From Arenimonas soli (GTDB lineage: Bacteria > Pseudomonadota > Gammaproteobacteria > Xanthomonadales > Xanthomonadaceae): a DNA stretch of 64,000 nt. Shown piece by piece: positions 18,863 through 26,624 of this stretch (position 1 is its first letter; every line of letters starts with the position of its first letter). The notes beneath the pieces are model-generated. The model saw only the letters and a program-made list of their open reading frames with translations. It was not told the DNA's origin and did not search any database. A program made the position numbers and the translations under genes. Where the stretch lies: positions 186,001 to 250,000 of the forward strand of contig NZ_BMKC01000001.1 of NCBI RefSeq assembly GCF_014643775.1, given 5' to 3'.

Positions 18863-18914
18863 TTGACAGTAGTGATTACGGGCGTAATCTATGGAAAAGT
18901 TTACGGACGTAATC
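18863..18914 (+). promoter_or_regulatory. blaI promoter with two BlaI-type operators
   Basis: TTGACA (18863-18868) and TAATCT (18885-18890) with a 16-base spacer form the promoter. Two palindromes with equal geometry overlap it: GATTAC-4-GTAATC at 18874-18889, which is perfect, and GTTTAC-4-GTAATC at 18899-18914. Their centres are 25 bases apart. The first covers the -10 element and the second the early transcript. The half-site TTAC/GTAA resembles the TACA/TGTA core bound by BlaI/MecI repressors. Autorepression of the blaI-M56 pair is inferred. Confidence 0.75.
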
Positions 18915-18917
18915 GAA

Positions 18918-19286
18918 ATGCAGATCAGCGACGCCGAATCCGTGGTCATGCAGGCCCTGTGGCGGTCCAGCCCCCTGGCGGCCGAAGACGTGTTTGCCGC
19001 CGTGGCCGCCGGCCAGGGCTGGCAGGAACCCACGGTGAAAACCCTGCTCAACCGCTTGCTCAAGAAGGGCGCGATCAGCGCCGAGCGCGACGGCCGGCGT
19101 TTCCTCTACTCGCCGGTATTGAGCCGGGAGCAGTGGCTGGCCCAGGAAAGCCAAGGCCTGGTCGACCGGCTGTTCGGCGGCCGGGTTGCGCCGATGGTCG
19201 CCCAGTTCACCGAACGGGGCCGCTTGAGCAAGAAGGACCTGGCCGAATTGCGCCAGCTGCTGGAGGACATCGAAGATGAGCCGTGA
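18918..19286 (+). CDS. blaI: BlaI/MecI/CopY-family repressor
   Basis: 122 residues from ATG 18918, which gives the standard N-terminus MQISDAESVVMQALW. The ATG at 18891 is rejected because it lies upstream of the expected transcription start and between two operators. The winged helix has PTVKTLLNRLLKKGAISAERDGRRFLYSPV. The C-terminal dimer part ends in DLAELRQLLEDIEDE. In this family the partner M56 protease triggers cleavage of the repressor. It overlaps the M56 gene by 11 bases. No beta-lactamase or penicillin-binding protein gene is adjacent, so the controlled stress is unknown. Confidence 0.92.
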   Translation: MQISDAESVVMQALWRSSPLAAEDVFAAVAAGQGWQEPTVKTLLNRLLKKGAISAERDGRRFLYSPVLSREQWLAQESQGLVDRLFGGRVAPMVAQFTERGRLSKKDLAELRQLLEDIEDEP

Positions 19287-21030
19287 CCTGCTGATGCTGC
19301 TGACCGAGGCCACGATCGCCGGCACGGCTGCGATCGCGCTGGTCCTGCTGCTGCGCCGCCCGTTGCGCGCCTGGTTCGGGGTGGGTGCGGTTTACGCGGC
19401 GTGGCTGCTGGTGCCGGCAGCGTTGGTGGCCGTGGCCATTCCGGCGGCGATCGTGCCCGTGGTGAGCGTTCCAACGACGAGCATTGCGGTCGCGCAGGGG
19501 ACTGGCCCGGCCATCGTGGCGAGGGACAGCCTCGACCCCGGGCCCTGGCTGGTGGCGCTGTGGGCCCTGGGCACGCTCGCTGCGGCGGCGCGGCTGTTGC
19601 GCCAACAGCGGCGGTTCCTTGCCGGCCTGGGCAGGCTGCAACGGCGCCCGGACGGCCTGTATCAAAGCGACGTATCCCAGGGCCTGCCGGCCGTGGTCGG
19701 CTGGCGGGCCCGAATCGTGTTGCCCGCGGATTTCGAACAACGCTACGAACCGGGCCAGCAGCAGCTGGTGCTTTGCCACGAGCGCGTGCACCAGGGCCGC
19801 GGCGACCTGTGGGCCAATGCCATGGCCTCCGTTCTTGGCTGCGTGTTCTGGTTCAACCCGATCGTGCACGTGGCCGCGCGCCGGTTCCGCTACGACCAGG
19901 AACTGGCCTGCGATGCCGTGGTGCTCGCGCGCTTTCCCCATCGCCGCCGCACCTACGGCGACGCCCTGCTCAAGTCGGAACTTGCCGACCACCCCTTGCC
20001 CGTGGGCTGCCACGGGTTCGGGTCCCATCCCCTGAAGGAGCGAATCGCCATGCTCAAACATCCCCTGCCCAGCAAAAAGCGCTGGATCGCCGGCCTCGTC
20101 CTGGTCGCCCTGCTCACCGCCGGTGGCGGCTGGACCGCCTGGGCCGCCCAGCCCGCGCGTATCGCCAGCGCCGCGGTGGCCGGTGAAGGCGACCTGGCCG
20201 TCACCCTGAAGGTCAGTTTCGACGGCCGCGGCGAGAAGGTTGATTCCGTCAACGTCAGCGCCGGCCAGGCCCGAACCTTCTCGTACGATCAGGACGGCCA
20301 TGCCTGGGAAATCAGCCTGACCCTGAAGCCGCTGGACGACGGCACGATCCAGGCCAATGCCGATATCAGCCGCGATGGCGTCATCCAGGGCCAGCCCGTC
20401 CTGGTGTTCAGGCCCGAAACGGGCGCGGCCATCCGGATCGGCGAAGGTGATCCCGGCGCCGGTTTCAAGGGGATCGCGATGGACCTCCAGGTGGCCCGCC
20501 GCGCGACGGCGAACGTCAGCACCCAGGGCGACCTGGTTTCCGTCCGGGACGCCGCGACTGAAATTGCCGCCGGGTCCGGCCTGCGCCTGGCCAACCCCGA
20601 GGTCCTGCCCGCGGACAGAGTGATCAGTTTCAGGTTCGACGACATTCCCGCCGTCACCGCCCTGGAGCTGATCGCGGAGGAATCCGGGTTGATTCTGCAC
20701 GTCGCCGGCGACCAGGTGAGCTTCGAGAAGCTCCAGGGCGGCTCGCTGCAGAAGCCGCGTTACCCGGCGGGCGCTGCCGCCGCGGGTGAGGGTGGGCTGG
20801 TGATGCTCAAGGTGCTCGTCGGCACGGATGGCCAGCCGCGTGAAATCCAGTATGTCGCCGGCGAGAGCACGGTGCCGGAAGCATCCCGGTTCACGCGCAA
20901 TGCGCTGGAAGCAGCGGCCCAGTGGAAGTTCCAGCCCAGCACCAAGGACGGCAAGGCCGTGCCGGGCTGGGTGAAGGTGCCGGTGCGGTTCGAGGCGTCC
21001 GGCCTGGCGCCGGCCGGCGACGAGGCCTGA
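19276..21030 (+). CDS. M56 (BlaR1-like) membrane metalloprotease with STN-like and TonB C-terminal domains
   Basis: 584 residues. Membrane helices near 10-28, 36-62 and 88-108 precede the cytosolic zinc protease: HERVH at 168-172 binds zinc, and QELACDA (Glu209) gives the third ligand. Another helix lies at about 268-290. Instead of a penicillin-sensor domain, the periplasmic part has an unassigned beta-rich stretch (about 300-400), an STN/secretin-like module (FRFDDIPAVTALELIAEESGL, about 455-475) and a TonB-C domain (about 500-575, NALEAAAQWKFQPS). It is translated with the BlaI repressor. It probably senses an envelope signal and relieves BlaI repression. The ligand is unknown. Confidence 0.88.
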   Translation: MSRDLLMLLTEATIAGTAAIALVLLLRRPLRAWFGVGAVYAAWLLVPAALVAVAIPAAIVPVVSVPTTSIAVAQGTGPAIVARDSLDPGPWLVALWALGTLAAAARLLRQQRRFLAGLGRLQRRPDGLYQSDVSQGLPAVVGWRARIVLPADFEQRYEPGQQQLVLCHERVHQGRGDLWANAMASVLGCVFWFNPIVHVAARRFRYDQELACDAVVLARFPHRRRTYGDALLKSELADHPLPVGCHGFGSHPLKERIAMLKHPLPSKKRWIAGLVLVALLTAGGGWTAWAAQPARIASAAVAGEGDLAVTLKVSFDGRGEKVDSVNVSAGQARTFSYDQDGHAWEISLTLKPLDDGTIQANADISRDGVIQGQPVLVFRPETGAAIRIGEGDPGAGFKGIAMDLQVARRATANVSTQGDLVSVRDAATEIAAGSGLRLANPEVLPADRVISFRFDDIPAVTALELIAEESGLILHVAGDQVSFEKLQGGSLQKPRYPAGAAAAGEGGLVMLKVLVGTDGQPREIQYVAGESTVPEASRFTRNALEAAAQWKFQPSTKDGKAVPGWVKVPVRFEASGLAPAGDEA

Positions 21031-21034
21031 ACGA

Positions 21035-21850
21035 TCAGGGCACCAGCGTTTTTTCCAGCAGCGCCGCCAGGCGCGCCCCGGCCAGCCGCAGGCGCGCTTC
21101 GGCGACGGGGCGATGCTGGTCGAGGTAGGCGTCGGTGATCCTGCGGCCGGGCGGGTACAGGCTTTCGGCCTTGATCAGCCGGCAGGACTCCAGGGTCCAG
21201 GCCTGCGCGGGGTTGTCGAGGCCGGCGGCGGGATCGGAAGGCAGCGCCAAGGTTTGCAGATGGTCGGCATAGTCCGCGGTGTCCATGCCGGCGCCCTGCA
21301 CGATCCAGTAGTCCCAGACGCCGTGCAGGTTGGTGCCTTCGCCTTCGGGAGAACCCTTGCCGGTGTAGTTGAGCTGGTGCCTGTTGCCGCCGCGGTCGTG
21401 CGGGTAACCCGCGTGCATGGGCTGGTGTGCATCCCCGACGAAGTGGACCAGGAACTTCAGCGCGTCGATGCGTTCCTGGCGCGGCCGGGAAGCGTCGCCC
21501 AGCACGCTGGCCTGGGCATTGATCGCGCCGATCACGCATTCGCCGTCCGGGCAGTCGCGGGCGGCGTCGTAGTCGCAGTCATCGCCCGGGATGTTGACGT
21601 AGTGCCAGCGCTGGCTGAGCTTGCCGAGTTCGGATTCGGCGGCGCGGATTTCGTCGGCCCAGGTCGAGACACCGGCCAGGCTGGGGTTCGGCTCGTCGGC
21701 CAGCAGGTCCTGCACCTGGGCAAGGGCGGCGGGCGAGAGTTCGCGTTCGGCCAGTTCGCCCACCAGCTGGTGGCCCTGCCGGCTCCAGGCCAGGGCAGGG
21801 GGCGCGGCCAGCGCCAGCGCCAGCGCGAGGGTGATCAGGGTCGGCTTCAT
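21035..21850 (-). CDS. Secreted S1/P1-type nuclease
   Basis: 271 residues from ATG 21850. The signal peptide ends at ALA/W, leaving the invariant N-terminal Trp22 whose amine binds zinc in this family. Other zinc-site segments are GHQLVGE, STWADEI, WHYVNIP, HFVGDAHQPMH, DRGGNRH and NLHGVWDYW. Four cysteines in DDCDYDAARDCPDGECVIG and near the C-terminus may pair. These enzymes degrade single-stranded DNA and RNA in the periplasm or outside the cell, releasing nucleotides and phosphate. It is convergent with the M56 gene, only four bases away. Confidence 0.93.
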   Translation of the reverse strand: MKPTLITLALALALAAPPALAWSRQGHQLVGELAERELSPAALAQVQDLLADEPNPSLAGVSTWADEIRAAESELGKLSQRWHYVNIPGDDCDYDAARDCPDGECVIGAINAQASVLGDASRPRQERIDALKFLVHFVGDAHQPMHAGYPHDRGGNRHQLNYTGKGSPEGEGTNLHGVWDYWIVQGAGMDTADYADHLQTLALPSDPAAGLDNPAQAWTLESCRLIKAESLYPPGRRITDAYLDQHRPVAEARLRLAGARLAALLEKTLVP

Positions 21851-21897
21851 GGCCGCGGACTTTACGCCAGCGGCCATGAATCTGCCCGTCACGGCCT

Positions 21898-22518
21898 TCA
21901 GAAGGCCCAGACGAAGGCCGCGCCGTAAACCATCGGGTCGATGTTGACGGTGCCCACGCGGGTGCCGTTCACCTTCACGGTGGTGTCGATGTCCAGGTAG
22001 CGGGCATCCACGCGCAGCCACTTGCCGGTGCCGATGGCGAAATCCACGCCGGCGTGCGCGGCCAGGCCCCAGGAAGGCCTCAGCGACAGGTCGGTGCCGG
22101 CCAGCGGGCCGGTGGTTTCTTCATCGAAGAAGCGGGTGTAGTTCACGCCGGCGCCCACGAACGGAGTGACGATCGAGTCGTTCCGGAAGTGGTACTGCAG
22201 GGTGAAGGTCGGCGGCAGGTGCTTGGTCGAGCCGGCCTTGACGCCGTTGAGCTCGATGTCGTGCTCGAAGGGCAGGGAGGCCAGAACCTCCAGGCCCCAG
22301 TTCGGGCTGAAGAAGTATTCGGCGGTGATGGTCGGGCGCCAGTCGTCGCCGACGTCGGCCGCCAGCGCGCCGCCGGCCAGGGCGCCGTTGTTGGATTTCG
22401 GGGCCACGACGTGGGCGCCGACGGAAACGGTCCAGTCGCCGGCCTGCTGGGCCAGGGCCGGGGCGGAGAACGCCAGGGCCAGGGCAAGGGCGATCGGGGT
22501 GCTGTGGGAAAGTCGCAT
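21898..22518 (-). CDS. ompW: OmpW-family outer-membrane protein
   Basis: 206 residues. A signal peptide ends near ALAQQ. An eight-stranded beta-barrel is shown by alternating hydrophobic residues and aromatic girdles, with the OmpW segments [21 protein letters not shown] and [11 protein letters not shown]. The protein ends in a hydrophobic strand closing with Phe (YGAAFVWAF), the usual signal for barrel insertion. OmpW proteins pass small hydrophobic molecules through the outer membrane. It is divergent from gap and 47 bases upstream of the S1 nuclease gene on the same strand. Confidence 0.92.
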   Translation of the reverse strand: MRLSHSTPIALALALAFSAPALAQQAGDWTVSVGAHVVAPKSNNGALAGGALAADVGDDWRPTITAEYFFSPNWGLEVLASLPFEHDIELNGVKAGSTKHLPPTFTLQYHFRNDSIVTPFVGAGVNYTRFFDEETTGPLAGTDLSLRPSWGLAAHAGVDFAIGTGKWLRVDARYLDIDTTVKVNGTRVGTVNIDPMVYGAAFVWAF

Positions 22519-22625
22519 GGTCTAGCTCCAGTGGGGAATCAACTGGCGCCAGTTTCCTCCCCGGGGGCACCGGGGACCTTGAGGGAAGTCAAAGCAGGGC
22601 CCGGGCCGCCGGGTTTTCCCCGGGT

Positions 22626-22655
22626 TTGGGCCGGGACGGCCGTGCTTGGTAGAAT
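22626..22655 (+). promoter_or_regulatory. Probable gap promoter
   Basis: TTGGGC and TAGAAT are separated by 18 bases and lie 50 bases before the gap start, which also has AGGAGAAACC as ribosome binding site. The -35 is a moderate match and the -10 a good one. The surrounding DNA is GC-rich. Confidence 0.5.
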
Positions 22656-22704
22656 CCGGGGTTTACACCCACCTTTCGCCGGCCGGGCCGGTCCAGGAGA
22701 AACC

Positions 22705-23718
22705 ATGTCCATCAAGGTCGCCATCAACGGCTACGGCCGCATCGGTCGCAACATCCTGCGGGCGCTGTACGAAGCCAACCGCACCAACGAAATCACCATC
22801 GTGGCGATCAACGACCTGGGCGACGCCGAAACCAATGCCCACCTGACCCAGTACGACACCGCCCACGGCAAGTTCCCGGGCACGGTGACGGTGGAAGGCG
22901 GCGACCTGGTGGTCAACGGCGACCGCATCAAGGTCTGCGCCGAACGCGACCCGGCCAAGCTGCCCTGGGGCGAGCTGGGCGTGGACGTGGTGCTCGAGTG
23001 CACCGGCCTGTTCACGTCGAAGGCGAAGGCTTCGGCGCACATCACCGCCGGCGCCAAGAAGGTCATCATTTCGGCCCCGGGCGACAAGGACGTGGACAAC
23101 ACCATCGTCTTCGGCGTCAACGAGGGCGCGCTCAAGGCCAGCGACACGGTCATTTCCAATGCCTCGTGCACCACCAACTGCCTGGCGCCGCTGGCGATGG
23201 TGCTGCACGAGAAGATCGGCATGGTGCACGGCCTGATGACCACCATCCATGCCTACACCAACGACCAGGTCCTCACCGACGTCTTCCACAAGGACCTGCG
23301 CCGCGCCCGTTCGGCCACCCAGAGCCAGATCCCGACCAAGACCGGCGCCGCCGCCGCGGTCGGCCTGGTGCTGCCGGAACTCAACGGCAAGCTCACGGGC
23401 TTCTCGATGCGCGTGCCGACCATCAATGTCTCGGTCGTCGACCTGTCGTTCGTGGCCGCGCGCGAGACCAGCAAGGAAGAAATCGATTCGGTCCTCAAGG
23501 CCGCTTCGGAAGGTCCGCTCAAGGGCATCCTGGGCTTCAACACCAAGCCGCTGGTGTCGATCGACTTCAACCACAACCCGCACAGCTCGGTCTACGACAG
23601 CACCCTGACCCAGGTCATGGGCGGCACGCTGGTGAAGGTGTGCTCGTGGTACGACAACGAGTGGGGCTTCTCCAACCGCATGCTCGACACCACCCTGGCC
23701 CTGATGGCCGCCAAGTAA
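22705..23718 (+). CDS. gap: Type I glyceraldehyde-3-phosphate dehydrogenase
   Basis: 337 residues. The open frame continues 650 bases upstream, but the NAD-fold start [15 protein letters not shown] and the AGGAG Shine-Dalgarno fix the start. The catalytic cysteine is Cys155 in [13 protein letters not shown], with the His in [11 protein letters not shown]. The phosphate-site segment is [27 protein letters not shown] after the second strand favours NAD+ as cofactor. It makes 1,3-bisphosphoglycerate from glyceraldehyde-3-phosphate. It is separated from pgk by sua5 and a GNAT gene on the opposite strand. Confidence 0.97.
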   Translation: MSIKVAINGYGRIGRNILRALYEANRTNEITIVAINDLGDAETNAHLTQYDTAHGKFPGTVTVEGGDLVVNGDRIKVCAERDPAKLPWGELGVDVVLECTGLFTSKAKASAHITAGAKKVIISAPGDKDVDNTIVFGVNEGALKASDTVISNASCTTNCLAPLAMVLHEKIGMVHGLMTTIHAYTNDQVLTDVFHKDLRRARSATQSQIPTKTGAAAAVGLVLPELNGKLTGFSMRVPTINVSVVDLSFVAARETSKEEIDSVLKAASEGPLKGILGFNTKPLVSIDFNHNPHSSVYDSTLTQVMGGTLVKVCSWYDNEWGFSNRMLDTTLALMAAK

Positions 23719-23729
23719 CCGGCAACCAG

Positions 23730-23788
23730 AAAATGGGGTCAGAGAACATTGGCGTTTCAAACGCCAATGTTCTCTGACCCCATTTTTT
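23730..23788. terminator. Perfect 57-base palindrome acting as bidirectional terminator
   Basis: Two 28-base arms flank a single C at 23758 with no mismatch. The left arm begins AAAATGGGGTCAGAG and the right arm ends CTCTGACCCCATTTT. Six T residues at 23783-23788 follow on the plus strand, and an A run gives T residues on the minus strand, so it can terminate both gap and the convergent sua5. The stop codon of sua5 (TAA) begins at the base next to the palindrome. The ATGGGGTCAGAG end resembles REP-like repeats common in gammaproteobacterial genomes. Confidence 0.85.
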
Positions 23789-24758
23789 ATGTCGGGTCCC
23801 CGGCGTAGCCGCCGGCGCCGGCGGCGCTGCGGCGCAGGCGGTCGTGGATGGCCAGCCAGGCGTCGCCTTCCGGCGGCCGTTCGGCCAGCAGCAGGTTGGC
23901 GCCGCGGCCGTCGAGTTCGCGCAGGGCGGCGTAGAGGTCGTGGGCGTAGCTCGCCGGCTCGGCCGCCAGCGCCAGGCCGGGGACACCGCCGGGCAGTTCG
24001 CCCAAGGCCAGTACCTGCACCGCCTTGCCCAGGGCCTGTTGCTCGGATGCTTCCCTTGCCAGCGCCGCGCGCGGCAGCAAAAGCAGCGGCGTGCGCGGCG
24101 CGTAGTGGGCTTCGAGCATGCCCGAGGCGCGCGGACTGGCTGCGGTCGCGCCTTCATGCACCGGGCCGATGACCGCCTCGATGGCGTCGCGGCCCAGCAT
24201 GCCCGGGCGCAGGATGCGCGGCGTTTCGCCGGTGAAATCGACAATGGTGCTTTCGATGCCGATCGTGCAGTCGCCACCGTCAAGCACTTCCGGTACGGCG
24301 TCGCCGAACTCGGCGCGCACATGCGCGGCCGTGGTCGGGCTGACGTGGCCGAAGCGGTTGGCCGACGGCGCCGCCAGGCCGCCGCCGAACTCGCGCAGCA
24401 GGGCCAGGGCCACCGGATGGTCGGGGCAGCGCAGGCCGACGGTGTCCTGGCCGCCGGTCACCTCGTCGGGCACCCGGGCCTGCTTGCGCAGCACCAGGGT
24501 CAGCGGGCCGGGCCAGAAGGCCGCGGCCAGCTGCCGGGCCGCCGCGGGAATGTCGCTCGCCCAATGATCCAGCGCCTCGACGCCGCCCACGTGCACGATC
24601 AGCGGATGGTCGGCCGGCCTGCCCTTGAGGGCGAAGATGCGGCGCACGGCCGCGGGGTTGCCGGCGTCCGCAGCCAGGCCGTACACGGTTTCGGTGGGCA
24701 GGCCGATGGCTTCGCCCCGGCGCAGGGCGGCCAGCGCGGCTTGCAGGGCCTGGTTCAT
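23787..24758 (-). CDS. Sua5-type L-threonylcarbamoyladenylate synthase
   Basis: 323 residues. The N-terminal YrdC fold holds [40 protein letters not shown] and [17 protein letters not shown], which bind ATP, threonine and bicarbonate to make the precursor for t6A37 in tRNA. After a linker with [11 protein letters not shown] comes the extra C-terminal Sua5 domain, so this is the long Sua5 form rather than TsaC. It overlaps the GNAT gene start by four bases and is translated after it. The 3' end runs directly into the palindromic terminator. Confidence 0.94.
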   Translation of the reverse strand: MNQALQAALAALRRGEAIGLPTETVYGLAADAGNPAAVRRIFALKGRPADHPLIVHVGGVEALDHWASDIPAAARQLAAAFWPGPLTLVLRKQARVPDEVTGGQDTVGLRCPDHPVALALLREFGGGLAAPSANRFGHVSPTTAAHVRAEFGDAVPEVLDGGDCTIGIESTIVDFTGETPRILRPGMLGRDAIEAVIGPVHEGATAASPRASGMLEAHYAPRTPLLLLPRAALAREASEQQALGKAVQVLALGELPGGVPGLALAAEPASYAHDLYAALRELDGRGANLLLAERPPEGDAWLAIHDRLRRSAAGAGGYAGDPT

Positions 24759-25312
24759 GCCGTCCTCCGGTAGTCGTCGCGCAGCAGGCCATAGATCCAG
24801 GAATCGGCGAATTCACCGCCGACCCGCCAGCGATGGCGCAGCAGGCCCTCGCGGTGGAAGCCGAAGTGTTCGAGCAGGCGCCAGGACGGCCCGTTGCGTG
24901 GGTCCACGTCGGCTTCCACGCGCTCGAGGTCCAGCGGCCCGAAGGCATGGGCCAGCGCCAGGCCCACGCCCTCGCGCGCCAGGCCCTGGCCCTGCCGGGA
25001 CGGCAGCAGCGAATAACCCAGCTCGGCCCGGCGATTGGGGCCGCTGAGCGAAAAAAGGCTGACCGTACCCACGAACGCATCGTCGTCGCGGCCCGCCAGC
25101 GCCCAGCCGAAGGTGGCCGGCGGCTTCCAGCCCATGCGCTCGTCCAGCCAGGCCTCGGCCTGGGCCAGGTCGGTCCAGGGCGCGAAGCTCCAGTAGCGGC
25201 AGACTTCGGGGTCGGCGTAGAGTGTGAACAGCGCCGCGGCGTCCGTGCGGCGCAGCGGCCGCAGGCGGACCCGCTGGCCTTCGATCACGGGCAGGTCGGT
25301 GCAATCATCCAT
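24755..25312 (-). CDS. GNAT-family N-acetyltransferase (RimJ/RimL-like)
   Basis: 185 residues from ATG 25312. The open frame continues far upstream, but that part is antisense to pgk. The sequence fits the Acetyltransf_3 group: [24 protein letters not shown], then [21 protein letters not shown], whose RQGQGLA loop binds the acetyl-CoA pyrophosphate, and [24 protein letters not shown]. Relatives acetylate ribosomal protein N-termini or small amines. The substrate cannot be assigned. It is divergent from pgk and overlaps sua5 by four bases. Confidence 0.88.
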   Translation of the reverse strand: MDDCTDLPVIEGQRVRLRPLRRTDAAALFTLYADPEVCRYWSFAPWTDLAQAEAWLDERMGWKPPATFGWALAGRDDDAFVGTVSLFSLSGPNRRAELGYSLLPSRQGQGLAREGVGLALAHAFGPLDLERVEADVDPRNGPSWRLLEHFGFHREGLLRHRWRVGGEFADSWIYGLLRDDYRRTA

Positions 25313-25402
25313 GCCGGCATTGTCCCACGCGGTCCCGGTGTTTGCCGGCACCGGCCGGCGCGGGGGAAAATGGCCGCTTCCCCCGTATCCGGAGCCATCC
25401 CC

Positions 25403-26578
25403 ATGTCCATCCTCCGCATGGCCGACCTCGACCTGGCCGGCAAGCGCGTGCTGATCCGCGAGGACCTCAACGTGCCGGTCAAGGACGGCCGCATCACCTC
25501 CGAACAGCGCATCACCGCCGCCCTGCCGACGATGAAGCTGGCGCTGGAGAAGGGCGCTGCGGTGATGGTCACCTCGCACCTGGGCCGCCCGAAGGAAGGC
25601 GTGTGGACGCAGGAGGATTCGCTGGCCCCGGTCGCCGCCCGCCTGGGCGAACTGCTGGGCCGCGAGGTCCCGCTGGTGAAGGACTGGACCGACGGCGTGC
25701 AGGTCGAACCCGGCCAGCTGGTGCTGCTGGAAAACTGTCGCATGAACGTCGGCGAGAAGGCCGACGACGAAGCGCTGTCGAAAAAGTACGCCGCGCTGTG
25801 CGACGTCTACGTCATGGATGCTTTCGGTACCGCCCACCGCGCCCAGGCCTCCACCCACGGCGCCATCCGCTTCGCCAAGGTCGCCTGCGGCGGCCCGCTG
25901 CTGATGGCCGAGCTCGACGCCCTGGCCAAGGCCCTGCTGGCGCCGGCGCGACCGCTGGTGGCGATCGTCGCCGGCTCCAAGGTCAGCACCAAGCTCGAAC
26001 TGCTCGGCGCCCTGGTGTCGAAGGTGGACCAGCTGATCGTCGGTGGCGGCATCGCCAACACCTTCATCGCCGCGGTGGGCCACCCGGTCGGCAAGTCGCT
26101 GTGCGAAGCCGACCTGCTCGACACCGCGCGCCAGATCATGGCCGATGCCAAGGCCCGCGGCGCCGACATCCCGGTGCCGACCGACGTGGTGGTGGCGCCG
26201 GCCTTCGCCGCCGACGCGCCGGCGACGGTGAAGCCGGTGGCCGAGGTCGGCCCGGACGACATGATCCTGGACATCGGCCCGGACACCGCCGCGCGCTACG
26301 CCGCCATGATCGCCAGGGCCGGCAGCGTCATCTGGAACGGCCCGGTCGGCGTGTTCGAGTTCGACGCCTTCGGCAAGGGCACCGAAGTCCTGGCCCACGC
26401 CATCGCCGATTCGGACGCTTTTTCGATCGCCGGCGGCGGCGACACCCTGGCGGCGGTGGACAAGTACGGCGTTGAAGCCGGCATCAGTTACATTTCGACT
26501 GGCGGCGGCGCCTTCCTCGAGTTCTGCGAGGGCAAGGAGCTGCCGGCGGTGGCGGCGCTAAAGGCCCGCGCGGGCTGA
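25403..26578 (+). CDS. pgk: Phosphoglycerate kinase
   Basis: 391 residues. The start is set by the conserved N-terminus [18 protein letters not shown]; the frame is open much further upstream. Landmarks are [23 protein letters not shown] (3-phosphoglycerate site), [54 protein letters not shown] and the nucleotide loop [15 protein letters not shown] near the C-terminus. The enzyme makes ATP from 1,3-bisphosphoglycerate. It heads a plus-strand run with two exported-protein genes, then pyk and fba. Confidence 0.97.
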   Translation: MSILRMADLDLAGKRVLIREDLNVPVKDGRITSEQRITAALPTMKLALEKGAAVMVTSHLGRPKEGVWTQEDSLAPVAARLGELLGREVPLVKDWTDGVQVEPGQLVLLENCRMNVGEKADDEALSKKYAALCDVYVMDAFGTAHRAQASTHGAIRFAKVACGGPLLMAELDALAKALLAPARPLVAIVAGSKVSTKLELLGALVSKVDQLIVGGGIANTFIAAVGHPVGKSLCEADLLDTARQIMADAKARGADIPVPTDVVVAPAFAADAPATVKPVAEVGPDDMILDIGPDTAARYAAMIARAGSVIWNGPVGVFEFDAFGKGTEVLAHAIADSDAFSIAGGGDTLAAVDKYGVEAGISYISTGGGAFLEFCEGKELPAVAALKARAG

Positions 26579-26624
26579 TCCCGCGGGGCACGGTGCCGCC
26601 GTTCGAAGCCCTGAGGAGCCGTGG

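Noticed and set aside
17239-18912. A 557-codon open frame antisense to the acetyl-CoA hydrolase-family gene
   Set aside because: No family motifs, and the minus-strand gene has the CoA-transferase signatures.
18891-18917. Earlier ATG for blaI
   Set aside because: It lies between two operators and at or before the expected transcription start; the later ATG gives the family N-terminus.
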